From Salaquimonas sp. (GTDB taxonomy: Bacteria; Pseudomonadota; Alphaproteobacteria; Rhizobiales; Rhizobiaceae): a DNA stretch of 5,768 nucleotides. Location: assembly GCA_024639745.1 (NCBI GenBank), contig JAHEHW010000134.1, forward strand, positions 1 through 5,768. Direction: 5' to 3'. Of this stretch, positions 1 through 5,768 are shown piece after piece (the first letter of the stretch is position 1; every line of letters begins with the position of its first letter). The translations under genes and the position numbers were made by a program. Below the pieces are notes generated by a model, which saw nothing but the letters and a program-made list of their open reading frames with translations, had not been told where the DNA came from and searched no databases.

Positions 1-1317
1 TACCAGAACGAATGGTCGCAGATCGACATGGCGCGGAGCAAGCCCAGCTTCCGTCAGGATCGGCACGGTCGACAGCGACAACGTCGGTTGGGCGATATAG
101 TTTTCCGGATTATCCTTAAGCTTTTCGCGGAAGGCTTCGAGCTCGGCCTTGCTCGCGGCCGGCCCGACCAGCATGCCGTAACCGCCGGAGCCGTGCACCT
201 CCTTCACCACGAGTTCCGCGAGATGCTCCAGCACATATTTGAGCGATTGCGGCTCCGAGCAGCGCCAGGTCGGCACGTTTTTCAGGATGGCCTTCTCGCC
301 GGTATAGAACTCGACAATATCCGGCATATAGGAATAGATCGCCTTGTCGTCCGAAATACCGGTGCCCGGGGCATTGGCGATGGTGATGCCGCCGGCGCGA
401 TAGACATCGAGAATGCCCGGCACGCCCAAAAGCGATTCCGGATTGAAATTCAACGGATCGAGAAACTCGTCATCGATCCGACGATAGATCACGTCGACAG
501 GCTTGTAGCCGCGGGTGGTGCGCATGGCGATCCTGCTATCGACGACGCGCAGATCGCTTCCCTCCACCAGTTCGGCGCCCATCTGGTCGGCCAGGAAAGA
601 ATGCTCAAAATAGGCAGAGTTGAAAATGCCCGGCGTTAGCACGGCTATTACAGGCTTGCCCTCGCAGGCGGGCGGCGCGGAAGCGGCCAAGGATTTGCGC
701 AGCGTTATCGGGTAATCGCTGACGCGCTGGACCTTGATATTGGCGAACCATTCCGGGAACATTTGCAGCATGGTTTCGCGGTTTTCGAGCATGTAGGAGA
801 CACCCGACGGCGTGCGGGCATTGTCTTCCAACACGAAAAATTCGTCCTCGCCGGTGCGTACAAGGTCGGTGCCGACGATATGGGTGTAGATCTGTCCGGG
901 CGGCGAAACTCCGATCATCTTGGACAGGAATGTCGTGTTGCGCGCGATCAGCTCGACCGGCACGCGGCCGGCGCGCAGGATTTCCTGGCGGTGATAGATA
1001 TCGTGTAGGAAGGCGTTGATGGCGCGGACGCGCTGCTCGATCCCCTTCGAAAGTCTCGCCCATTCCCGCGCGGAGATGATGCGCGGGACGATATCGAACG
1101 GAATCAGGCGCTCGGCGGCTTCCTGCTGACCGTAGACATTGAACGTGATTCCGGTGCGGCGGAAGAACCGCTCGGCTTCCGCCGATTTTTCCTTCAGCCT
1201 CGCCATGTCTTCCGAATGGACCCAGCCATGCAGGCCCGCATATGGCTCGCGGGGCTCACCCCCCTTACCATCGGAAAAGCCGAACATCTCGTCGAAATGG
1301 CGCTCTTTGCCGGACAT
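1..1317 (-). CDS. Circularly permuted ATP-grasp protein (DUF404/DUF407 type), 3' end outside window
   Basis: An open minus-strand frame of 439 codons runs off the left edge without a stop. Proteins of this family are usually about 470-480 residues, so a few tens of C-terminal residues are missing. Visible family blocks are FDIVPR at residues 74-79, a W86...QRVRAINAFLHDIY stretch to about 108, VLEDNARTPSGVSYMLENR at 162-180, GISDDKAIYSYMP at 320-332, and the glycine-rich nucleotide-binding block VVKEVHGSGGYGM at 370-382. The family is predicted to be a cytosolic ATP-dependent carboxylate-amine ligase, possibly forming peptides or peptide tags. In many proteobacteria it sits with an alpha-E (DUF403) protein, a transglutaminase-like protein and a proteasome-like peptidase; those would lie to the left, unseen. 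The substrate is unknown. ATG at 1317 fits the usual N-terminus, although no clear ribosome binding site precedes it. An in-frame GTG 14 codons upstream, after a TAA at about 1372-1374, is an alternative. The gene is divergent from lepA. Confidence 0.9.
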   Translation of the reverse strand, partial: MSGKERHFDEMFGFSDGKGGEPREPYAGLHGWVHSEDMARLKEKSAEAERFFRRTGITFNVYGQQEAAERLIPFDIVPRIISAREWARLSKGIEQRVRAINAFLHDIYHRQEILRAGRVPVELIARNTTFLSKMIGVSPPGQIYTHIVGTDLVRTGEDEFFVLEDNARTPSGVSYMLENRETMLQMFPEWFANIKVQRVSDYPITLRKSLAASAPPACEGKPVIAVLTPGIFNSAYFEHSFLADQMGAELVEGSDLRVVDSRIAMRTTRGYKPVDVIYRRIDDEFLDPLNFNPESLLGVPGILDVYRAGGITIANAPGTGISDDKAIYSYMPDIVEFYTGEKAILKNVPTWRCSEPQSLKYVLEHLAELVVKEVHGSGGYGMLVGPAASKAELEAFREKLKDNPENYIAQPTLSLSTVPILTEAGLAPRHVDLRPFVLV

Positions 1318-1543
1318 GCAATCAAGCTTAGAGCAATGAGCCGCAAGCACAAGAGCCTTGAAAGAAAAGGCTTATTCGAATCGCAAAGAGAGTAAATTAT
1401 CAAATTTCACCCGTCTTTCGCGAAAAAAATCCGCATCGCGGCAGGAAGCAGCCGAAATCGGCGGACGATCCGCGCCAATTCCCGCAAAACGCGGCAAAAA
1501 TAGCGCTTTTCGTGGACGCGCTTCCCCTCTATATGCAGGCTCC
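1318..1543. promoter_or_regulatory. Divergent intergenic region between ATP-grasp gene and lepA
   Basis: This 226-base spacer must carry the promoters of two divergent genes, and it is more A/T-rich than its flanks, especially at 1361-1430. It contains a 6-bp inverted repeat (AGCCTT 1354-1359, AAGGCT 1367-1372, 7-base loop). A TTGAAA at 1358-1363 has no credible -10 partner at 16-18 bases. A TATATG at 1530-1535 lies too close to the lepA start to be convincing. The stretch happens to be open in the lepA frame, but its translation is rich in K, R and S and resembles no LepA N-terminus. The regulatory role is inferred from the divergent layout; no promoter can be placed with confidence. Confidence 0.45.
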
Positions 1544-3367
1544 ATGAGCAAAGAATCCAAATATCCCGGCCGCGATCACATCCGTAATTTCTCGATCGTC
1601 GCGCATATAGACCACGGCAAGTCGACGCTTGCCGACCGCCTGATCCAGTCGACCGGTTCACTCGAGGACCGCGAGATGAAGGACCAGATCCTCGACGCGA
1701 TGGATATTGAACGCGAGCGCGGCATCACCATCAAGGCGAATACCGTGCGGCTCGAATATGACGCCAAGGACGGCGAACATTACGTGCTCAATCTGATCGA
1801 CACGCCTGGACATGTCGACTTCGCCTACGAGGTCTCGCGCTCACTTTCGGCCTGCGAAGGTTCGCTGCTGGTCGTCGATGCCTCGCAGGGCGTCGAAGCG
1901 CAGACGCTCGCCAATGTCTACCAGGCGATCGACAACGACCACGAACTCGTAACGGTGCTGAACAAGGTCGACCTGCCCGCCGCAGAACCCGAGCGCATCA
2001 AGGAACAGATCGAGGAAGTGATCGGGCTTGACGCTTCCGACGCAATCGAGATTTCGGCAAAGACCGGCCAAGGCATCCCGGACGTGCTTGAGGCCATCGT
2101 GAAGCGCCTGCCGCCGCCCGCAGAGGGTGACCAGAACGCACCGCTGAAAGCGCTGCTCGTAGACTCCTGGTACGACGCCTATCTCGGCGTCATCGTGCTC
2201 GTCCGCGTCATCGACGGGGTGATGAAAAAGGGCCAGATCATCCGCATGATGGGCACGGACGCAAAATACCCGGTCGAGCGGGTCGGCGTCATCACCCCGA
2301 AAATGGTGCGGGTCGAGGAATTGAAGCCCGGCGAGATCGGCTTCATCACCGCCTCGATCAAGGAAGTGGCGGATACCCGCGTCGGCGACACCATCACCGA
2401 GGACAAACGCCCGACCGAGAAGATGCTGCCGGGCTTCAAGCCGGCGCAGCCGGTCGTCTTCTGCGGACTCTTTCCCGTCGATGCCGCCGATTTCGAGGAC
2501 CTTCGCGCCGCCATGGGCAAATTGCGCCTCAACGATGCCAGCTTCTCCTTCGAGATGGAAACCTCCGCCGCGCTCGGCTTCGGCTTCCGCTGCGGCTTTC
2601 TCGGACTCCTGCATCTTGAAATCATCCAGGAGCGGCTCGAGCGCGAATACGAACTCGACCTCATCGCCACCGCGCCCTCGGTCGTCTACACACTCGCCAT
2701 GCGCAATGGCGAAGAAATCCAGCTGCACAACCCGGCGGACATGCCGGACACCACGCAGATCGAGGAAATCCGCGAGCCGTGGATCAAGGCGACGATCCTC
2801 ACACCGGACGATTATCTCGGCGGCATTCTTAAACTCTGCCAGGAACGACGCGGCATCCAGACCGAACTCACCTATGTCGGCAAGCGGGCAATGCTGACCT
2901 ATGAACTGCCCTTGAACGAAGTCGTTTTCGATTTCTACGACCGGCTGAAATCGATCTCCAAGGGCTATGCCAGCTTCGACTACCAGATGATCGGCGAGCG
3001 GGCGGGAGACCTCGTGAAAATGTCGATCCTCGTCAACGAGGAGCCCGTCGACGCGCTGTCCATGCTGGTCCACCGTTCACAGGCCGAACGACGCGGGCGG
3101 GTCATGTGCGAGAAGCTGAAAGAGCTGATCCCCCGGCACCTTTTCAAGATCCCGATCCAGGCGGCGATCGGCGGCAAGGTAATCGCGCGCGAAACGATCT
3201 CGGCGATGCGCAAGGACGTGACGGCGAAATGCTATGGCGGTGACGCCACCCGCAAACGCAAGCTTCTAGAAAAGCAGAAGGCCGGCAAGAAGAAAATGCG
3301 TCAGTTCGGGAGGGTAGAAATCCCGCAGGAGGCGTTCATCCAAGCGCTGAAAATGGGTGATGAGTAG
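1544..3367 (+). CDS. lepA: Elongation factor 4 (LepA), ribosome-associated translational GTPase
   Basis: The gene encodes a complete 607-residue LepA/EF4, the normal length. The GTPase domain shows G1 AHIDHGKS (20-27), switch I RGIT (59-62), G3 DTPGHVD (86-92, with H90 as the catalytic histidine), G4 NKVD (140-143) and G5 SAK (171-173). EF-G-like beta-barrel and alpha-beta domains follow, then the LepA-specific C-terminal domain with the hallmark GGDATRKRK at 565-573 and a lysine-rich tail ending KMGDE. EF4 binds ribosomes and hydrolyses GTP. It has been described as a back-translocase and as a factor in initiation or 30S assembly, and is usually dispensable in rich medium. The frame is open 62 codons further upstream, but ATG at 1544 places [16 protein letters not shown] where the family expects it. 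The ribosome binding site is weak (GCAGGCTCC). The gene appears monocistronic, with a long gap downstream. Confidence 0.97.
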   Translation: MSKESKYPGRDHIRNFSIVAHIDHGKSTLADRLIQSTGSLEDREMKDQILDAMDIERERGITIKANTVRLEYDAKDGEHYVLNLIDTPGHVDFAYEVSRSLSACEGSLLVVDASQGVEAQTLANVYQAIDNDHELVTVLNKVDLPAAEPERIKEQIEEVIGLDASDAIEISAKTGQGIPDVLEAIVKRLPPPAEGDQNAPLKALLVDSWYDAYLGVIVLVRVIDGVMKKGQIIRMMGTDAKYPVERVGVITPKMVRVEELKPGEIGFITASIKEVADTRVGDTITEDKRPTEKMLPGFKPAQPVVFCGLFPVDAADFEDLRAAMGKLRLNDASFSFEMETSAALGFGFRCGFLGLLHLEIIQERLEREYELDLIATAPSVVYTLAMRNGEEIQLHNPADMPDTTQIEEIREPWIKATILTPDDYLGGILKLCQERRGIQTELTYVGKRAMLTYELPLNEVVFDFYDRLKSISKGYASFDYQMIGERAGDLVKMSILVNEEPVDALSMLVHRSQAERRGRVMCEKLKELIPRHLFKIPIQAAIGGKVIARETISAMRKDVTAKCYGGDATRKRKLLEKQKAGKKKMRQFGRVEIPQEAFIQALKMGDE

Positions 3368-3599
3368 CTTTCACTGAAAAGCAACGCTTTTGAGTAACGA
3401 TTTGACCCAATGAATCAATTCAAGCGAAGAATAGCTGGAGCGCTACCCTCGAAGGGCCTGTCGCTTCCTCGCTTAGCAAAATTGTAGATCAGGTAAGCCG
3501 AGACGCTTGCCGAGGCCCATATTCTTGCAGAATGAACTCATCTGTCCGCTCTTCAACGGTATAGGAGGGGGTGGATTTTTGAAAGAATGAAGCAGGTGA
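3368..3599. other. Intergenic stretch downstream of lepA, no gene recognised
   Basis: Apart from the hairpin right after lepA I see no credible gene here on either strand. G+C is visibly lower than in the flanking genes, and stops occur often in all frames. Small hairpins are present, such as ATTCT-TGC-AGAAT at 3521-3533. A strong Shine-Dalgarno-like AGGAGGGGG at 3563-3571 has no well-placed start: the nearest ATG (3587) lies 18 bases on and opens only a 40-codon arginine/serine-rich frame. The stretch, together with the poorly coding sequence up to 4165, could be a decayed remnant of accessory DNA. That is inference. Confidence 0.4.
3377..3391 (+). terminator. Weak hairpin just after lepA
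   Basis: AAAAGC (3377-3382) and GCTTTT (3386-3391) form a perfect 6-bp stem with a 3-base AAC loop, starting 9 bases after the lepA stop. A partly competing arm, GCTTTC at about 3367-3372, lies just upstream. The stem is A/T-rich and its T-run lies inside the stem rather than after it, so this is at best a weak intrinsic terminator. It may have no function. Confidence 0.25.
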
Positions 3600-3686
3600 T
3601 CAGTCGCCGGCGCGCAGGGTCCAGTCCGAATGCTCGACGATTAGCTCTTGCATCCGATTTTCAGTTGTCGAGGCCGGTGCCGTCAG
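3600..3686 (-). pseudogene. Possible in-frame tail of the 3687-3977 ORF beyond an amber stop
   Basis: The minus-strand frame of the 3687-3977 ORF continues, after its TAG stop, for 28 further codons to a TGA at 3600-3602. The translation includes an internal ATG (3653) followed by MQELIVEHSDWTLRAGD, which reads like ordinary protein. One reading is that TAG (3687-3689) interrupts an older, longer gene. The other is chance. I recognise no family, and the stretch has no obvious ribosome binding site of its own. Confidence 0.2.
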
Positions 3687-3977
3687 CTAGATGCCGACAA
3701 GATCGGTAATTTTCTCCGCAGCGGAGGCGCCATGAACCGGCATGAACACGCAAAAAAACCGAGTAGTGGCTGGCCAGCAAAGGCCCTTTTGAAACGCTCC
3801 GTCCTTGCGTCTGGACTTAAGTTTGGAACGCAAGCGCTGGTCGACCTTTTCGCGGATTTCACGCGCCAGCTGTTCGCGTTCCTCGTCGCGCCGTTGCGCG
3901 ACCTCAACCCGCAGCTTCTGCCTAATTTTCTCAAGCGTATCAGCTTCGCCTTCAAAGGCTATTCCGAAATTGCCCAT
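3687..3977 (-). CDS. Hypothetical charged coiled-coil-like protein, possibly decayed
   Basis: A 96-codon minus-strand ORF that I do not recognise. Residues 13-58 are rich in E, R, K and Q, with hydrophobics at helix-like spacing (L15, I18, L22, V26, then L37, I41, V45, L49, L53), suggesting a long amphipathic helix or coiled coil. The rest (from about K58) is less regular, with an aromatic patch TRFFCVF near residue 75. No signal peptide or zinc motif is visible. ATG at 3977 is the first start after an in-frame TGA. The best Shine-Dalgarno-like match (AGGAAA) lies about 15-20 bases upstream, too far to be convincing. Third-position G+C is only moderate, about 60% over the first 60 codons. The exactly antisense frame on the plus strand (3648-4112) is also open, so the strand is uncertain. 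I prefer minus because its residue make-up looks like a soluble helix. Confidence 0.35.
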   Translation of the reverse strand: MGNFGIAFEGEADTLEKIRQKLRVEVAQRRDEEREQLAREIREKVDQRLRSKLKSRRKDGAFQKGLCWPATTRFFCVFMPVHGASAAEKITDLVGI

Positions 3978-4165
3978 GATCGCAGCTGCTGGTTTCCTGT
4001 TGCCGGAAACAGTTACGAGACGCTTTTTTCGTCATTGGAACAAGCGTGGCAGAAAAACCTTAAAACGGATTTGTTTAAGGCGCTAAAGTTCAATGAAAAA
4101 CGCTACGCTTAATCCTATCCGGTTAGCATGAAACGGTTCGCCAAATCGTGCCTGAGAGAACAATG
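3978..4165. promoter_or_regulatory. Region upstream of the deacetylase gene
   Basis: This 188-base stretch must hold the deacetylase promoter if that gene is transcribed alone. It contains the 7-bp inverted repeat at 4058-4080 and several ACGCTT/AAGCGT words (4020-4025, 4042-4047 inverted, 4105-4110). No sigma-70 type -35/-10 pair with good spacing stands out. The GAGAGA at 4154-4159 is the likely ribosome binding site for the ATG at 4166. Regulation is inferred from position only. Confidence 0.3.
4058..4080. repeat. 7-bp perfect inverted repeat upstream of the deacetylase gene
   Basis: CCTTAAA (4058-4064) and TTTAAGG (4074-4080) are perfect inverted copies around a 9-base spacer, about 85 bases before the deacetylase start. 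The size and symmetry fit a dimeric repressor operator or a weak hairpin. An A/T-rich 7-mer pair can also arise by chance in a low-G+C spacer. Confidence 0.3.
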
Positions 4166-5197
4166 ATGGACATCATCTACACCGAAAAACATTGCCTGCG
4201 GAACGCCAAAACAGAGTTGCACGGTGGCAAGCTTGTCGCGCCATTCGAAGCACCGTTCCGTGCGCAGTGGATCCTCAAGGCAGTAACGGAGGTCAGACAT
4301 GGACCCGTAATCGAACCGAAGGCCTACGGCATGGAGACTGCGCTCAAAGTGCATGACGCAGGCTATCTTGCCTTTCTGGAAACAGCCTGGGACCGCTGGG
4401 CAGCGACCGGCATGGAAGGTGAGGCGATACCGGTTATCTATCCGGTCCGCGGAATGCAGCAGCACCGGGTCCCGCGCGATATCGAGGGCACTCTTGGCTA
4501 TTATGCGCAAGGGGCGGAGACTTCTCTGACCGACGGCACATTCGAGGCCGCCCTCGCGTCGATGGAATGCGCGCTGACCGGAGCCGAAAGCGTTCTGAAT
4601 AATGGTGCACCAGTCTTCGCGCTCTGCCGGCCGCCGGGGCATCATGCCTCGTTCGACCAATTCGGCGGCTATTGCTTCATTAACAATGCAGCGGTAGCGG
4701 CGCAGCGGTTCCTCGACAAGGGCGCCACGAAGGTCGCGGTACTAGATGTCGATTTTCATCATGGCAATGGAACGCAGAATATCTTTTACCGGCGCGGAGA
4801 CGTGTTTGTTGCTTCGCTGCATGGCGATCCGATGGACGCTTTCCCGCATTTCCTCGGATTTGCGGATGAGCACGGCGAGGGCGAGGGCGAAGGAGCGAAC
4901 GCAAACTATCCCCTCCCGCCTGGAACGCAGTATGCCGAATGGGCTCGGGCGCTTGACAGTGCACTTGGCGCGATCGGCAAATTCGGCGCGGAAGCGCTCG
5001 TCGTGTCGCTCGGCGTCGATACGTTCGAGAAAGATCCGATATCCTTCTTCAAGCTGAAGACGGATGATTTCAAACGCTACGGCGAGGTGATCGGCAGGCT
5101 GAGGCTACCGACGCTGTTCCTGATGGAAGGGGGCTATGGCGTAGAAGAAATTGGGATCAATGTGGCCAATGTCCTTTCCGGCTTTGAGGCAGCTTAA
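4166..5197 (+). CDS. aphA: Acetylpolyamine amidohydrolase (class II HDAC-like zinc deacetylase)
   Basis: The gene encodes a complete 343-residue deacetylase of the histone deacetylase / arginase fold. From memory it matches the 341-residue Mycoplana ramosa acetylpolyamine aminohydrolase nearly end to end, shifted by one residue. That enzyme removes acetyl groups from acetylputrescine, acetylspermidine and similar amines, so that polyamines can be catabolised or reused. Key residues are present: the histidine pair in PPGHHAS (H159, H160), zinc ligands D196 and H198 in DVDFHHGNGTQ, zinc ligand D285 in SLGVDTFEKDP, and catalytic Y324 in EGGYG. E107 and E118 match the acidic loop residues that favour cationic polyamine substrates. 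No signal peptide is seen, so the enzyme should be cytosolic. ATG 4166 aligns with the known N-terminus and lies 6 bases after GAGAGA; ATG 4163 and GTG 4148 are in-frame alternatives. It converges on the downstream SDR gene and has no polyamine genes beside it. Confidence 0.93.
   Translation: MDIIYTEKHCLRNAKTELHGGKLVAPFEAPFRAQWILKAVTEVRHGPVIEPKAYGMETALKVHDAGYLAFLETAWDRWAATGMEGEAIPVIYPVRGMQQHRVPRDIEGTLGYYAQGAETSLTDGTFEAALASMECALTGAESVLNNGAPVFALCRPPGHHASFDQFGGYCFINNAAVAAQRFLDKGATKVAVLDVDFHHGNGTQNIFYRRGDVFVASLHGDPMDAFPHFLGFADEHGEGEGEGANANYPLPPGTQYAEWARALDSALGAIGKFGAEALVVSLGVDTFEKDPISFFKLKTDDFKRYGEVIGRLRLPTLFLMEGGYGVEEIGINVANVLSGFEAA
4874..4891 (+). repeat. Three tandem GGCGAR hexamers inside the deacetylase gene
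   Basis: GGCGAG, GGCGAG and GGCGAA stand in tandem and encode part of a GEGEGEG stretch at about residues 237-243. This lies in a variable loop where the M. ramosa enzyme also has a glycine-rich run. The hexamer keeps the frame, so changes in copy number would only lengthen or shorten the loop. Confidence 0.6.
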
Positions 5198-5231
5198 ACG
5201 AGCCGCAATTTTATTGGATCTCGCGGGGGAA

Positions 5232-5768
5232 TCAGCCTTTCCAGTTGCCGTCGCGCCACATGGCCGCAAGCGCGGTCCTGTAATCTGGATAGGCGTATCG
5301 CATGCCCAACACTCGCTTAGATTTATCGTTGCAAACGCGTTTGTTCTCACCATAGAAGGAACGCGCCATGGGCGACAGATCGGCACTTTCGAAGTCAATT
5401 TCGGGCGGCGGTTCGCGCCCGGCAAGTTCATGCGCGAACGTTACGAGGTCCTGCGGCGGCGCAGGTTCATCGTCCGTGATGTTGAAAATACCGGCGGCCT
5501 TCACTTCCCTCGCAAGATCGACGGCCTGGGCGATATCCTCACGATGAATGCGATTGAAAACCTGGCCAGGTTTGACGAGACGACGGGAGCGCTCGAGCTC
5601 CATATTTACGAAGGCGTTTCGCCCCGGTCCATAGATCCCCGAGAGTCGGAAAATCGCAAGCGGTAAGCCGGTTTTTCCCGCAATGGCCTGCCAGGCCGTT
5701 TCTGCATTGATTCTCTGGATGGAGCGTGTCGAGACGGGCTGGCAAGGGGTTTCCTCGTTGACCCAGGC
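5232..5768 (-). CDS. Atypical SDR / NAD(P)-dependent epimerase-like protein, 5' end outside window
   Basis: The C-terminal 178 residues of a minus-strand protein, open at the right edge. The block LPLAIFRLSGIYGPGRNAF (about residues 38-56 of the fragment), followed by HREDIAQAVDLA and GIFNITDDEPAP, is typical of extended short-chain dehydrogenases of the YeeZ-like NAD-binding group, normally about 290 residues. The N-terminal Rossmann half with the GxxGxxG motif is not in the window. Where classical SDRs carry YxxxK, this protein reads RSIQR (fragment residues 15-19), so both catalytic residues appear replaced by arginine. That fits the atypical SDRs, whose activity is undefined. The substrate is unknown, and the protein probably acts in the cytosol. 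It ends at TGA 5232-5234, 34 bases from the stop of the convergent deacetylase gene, with no clear terminator between them. Confidence 0.88.
   Translation of the reverse strand, partial: AWVNEETPCQPVSTRSIQRINAETAWQAIAGKTGLPLAIFRLSGIYGPGRNAFVNMELERSRRLVKPGQVFNRIHREDIAQAVDLAREVKAAGIFNITDDEPAPPQDLVTFAHELAGREPPPEIDFESADLSPMARSFYGENKRVCNDKSKRVLGMRYAYPDYRTALAAMWRDGNWKG

Noticed and set aside
28..639. Plus-strand ORF of 203 codons
   Set aside because: It is antisense to the ATP-grasp gene, whose translation carries clear family motifs. The plus-strand product is rich in R, H, G and D and shows no family.
1841..3073. Long minus-strand ORF of 410 codons antisense to lepA
   Set aside because: It lies wholly inside the confidently assigned lepA gene and its translation is an Asp/His/Val/Arg-rich product typical of the antisense of high-G+C coding sequence. 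No domain is recognised.
3610..3645. Possible tRNA T-arm-like sequence (GGGTCCAGTCCGAAT)
   Set aside because: No matching acceptor, D or anticodon stems can be folded around it.
3587..3709. Short plus-strand ORF (40 residues) after AGGAGG at 3563-3568
   Set aside because: The ribosome-binding-like site is 18 bases away, too far. The product is rich in R, S and A and looks like non-coding translation.
3648..4112. Plus-strand ORF of 154 codons in the gap, with GGAGG before an internal ATG at 3732
   Set aside because: It is codon-aligned antisense to the 3687-3977 ORF, and its hydrophobic stretch is what the reverse of a charged helix gives. The GGAGG-ATG spacing is only 4 bases. It is not excluded, but is less likely than the minus strand.
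4115..4660. Minus-strand ORF of 181 codons
   Set aside because: It is antisense to the deacetylase gene, where motifs and length are conclusive.
5151..5666. Plus-strand ORF of 171 codons overlapping the SDR gene
   Set aside because: It is antisense to the SDR-like protein, which has clear family blocks, and it also overlaps the end of the deacetylase gene.

Overview
This is an ordinary chromosomal window from an alphaproteobacterium, most likely in or near the Rhizobiales. The evidence is a rhizobial-type LepA, a circularly permuted ATP-grasp protein typical of these bacteria, and a deacetylase that keeps residue register with the acetylpolyamine aminohydrolase of Mycoplana ramosa. G+C is high in the coding parts and visibly lower in the gaps. 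Genus assignment is inference only.

Layout. Positions 1-1317 (minus) hold most of a circularly permuted ATP-grasp gene whose 3' end lies outside the window. A 226-base divergent intergenic region (1318-1543) separates it from lepA (1544-3367, plus), which encodes the complete translational GTPase EF4. A gene-poor stretch of about 800 bases follows (3368-4165). It holds a weak hairpin after lepA, one uncertain small minus-strand ORF for a charged, coiled-coil-like protein (3687-3977), a same-frame tail beyond its amber stop, and an inverted repeat near the next promoter region. A complete acetylpolyamine amidohydrolase / class II HDAC-like gene (4166-5197, plus) follows. It converges, with a 34-base gap, on the 3' part of an atypical SDR / NAD-dependent epimerase-like gene (5232-5768, minus) that enters from the right edge.

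How the genes relate. They are transcribed in alternating directions and do not form an operon within the window. LepA is a housekeeping factor. The ATP-grasp protein probably belongs to a peptide-tagging-like cluster lying to the left. The deacetylase probably acts in polyamine catabolism, or on another acetylated amine, as a stand-alone gene. I see no strong case for a new multi-gene system. The points most worth a second look are the broken-looking ORF in the gap, the SDR with arginines where the catalytic Tyr and Lys should be, and the poorly understood ATP-grasp gene. I saw no tRNA, rRNA, CRISPR array, insertion sequence or origin.
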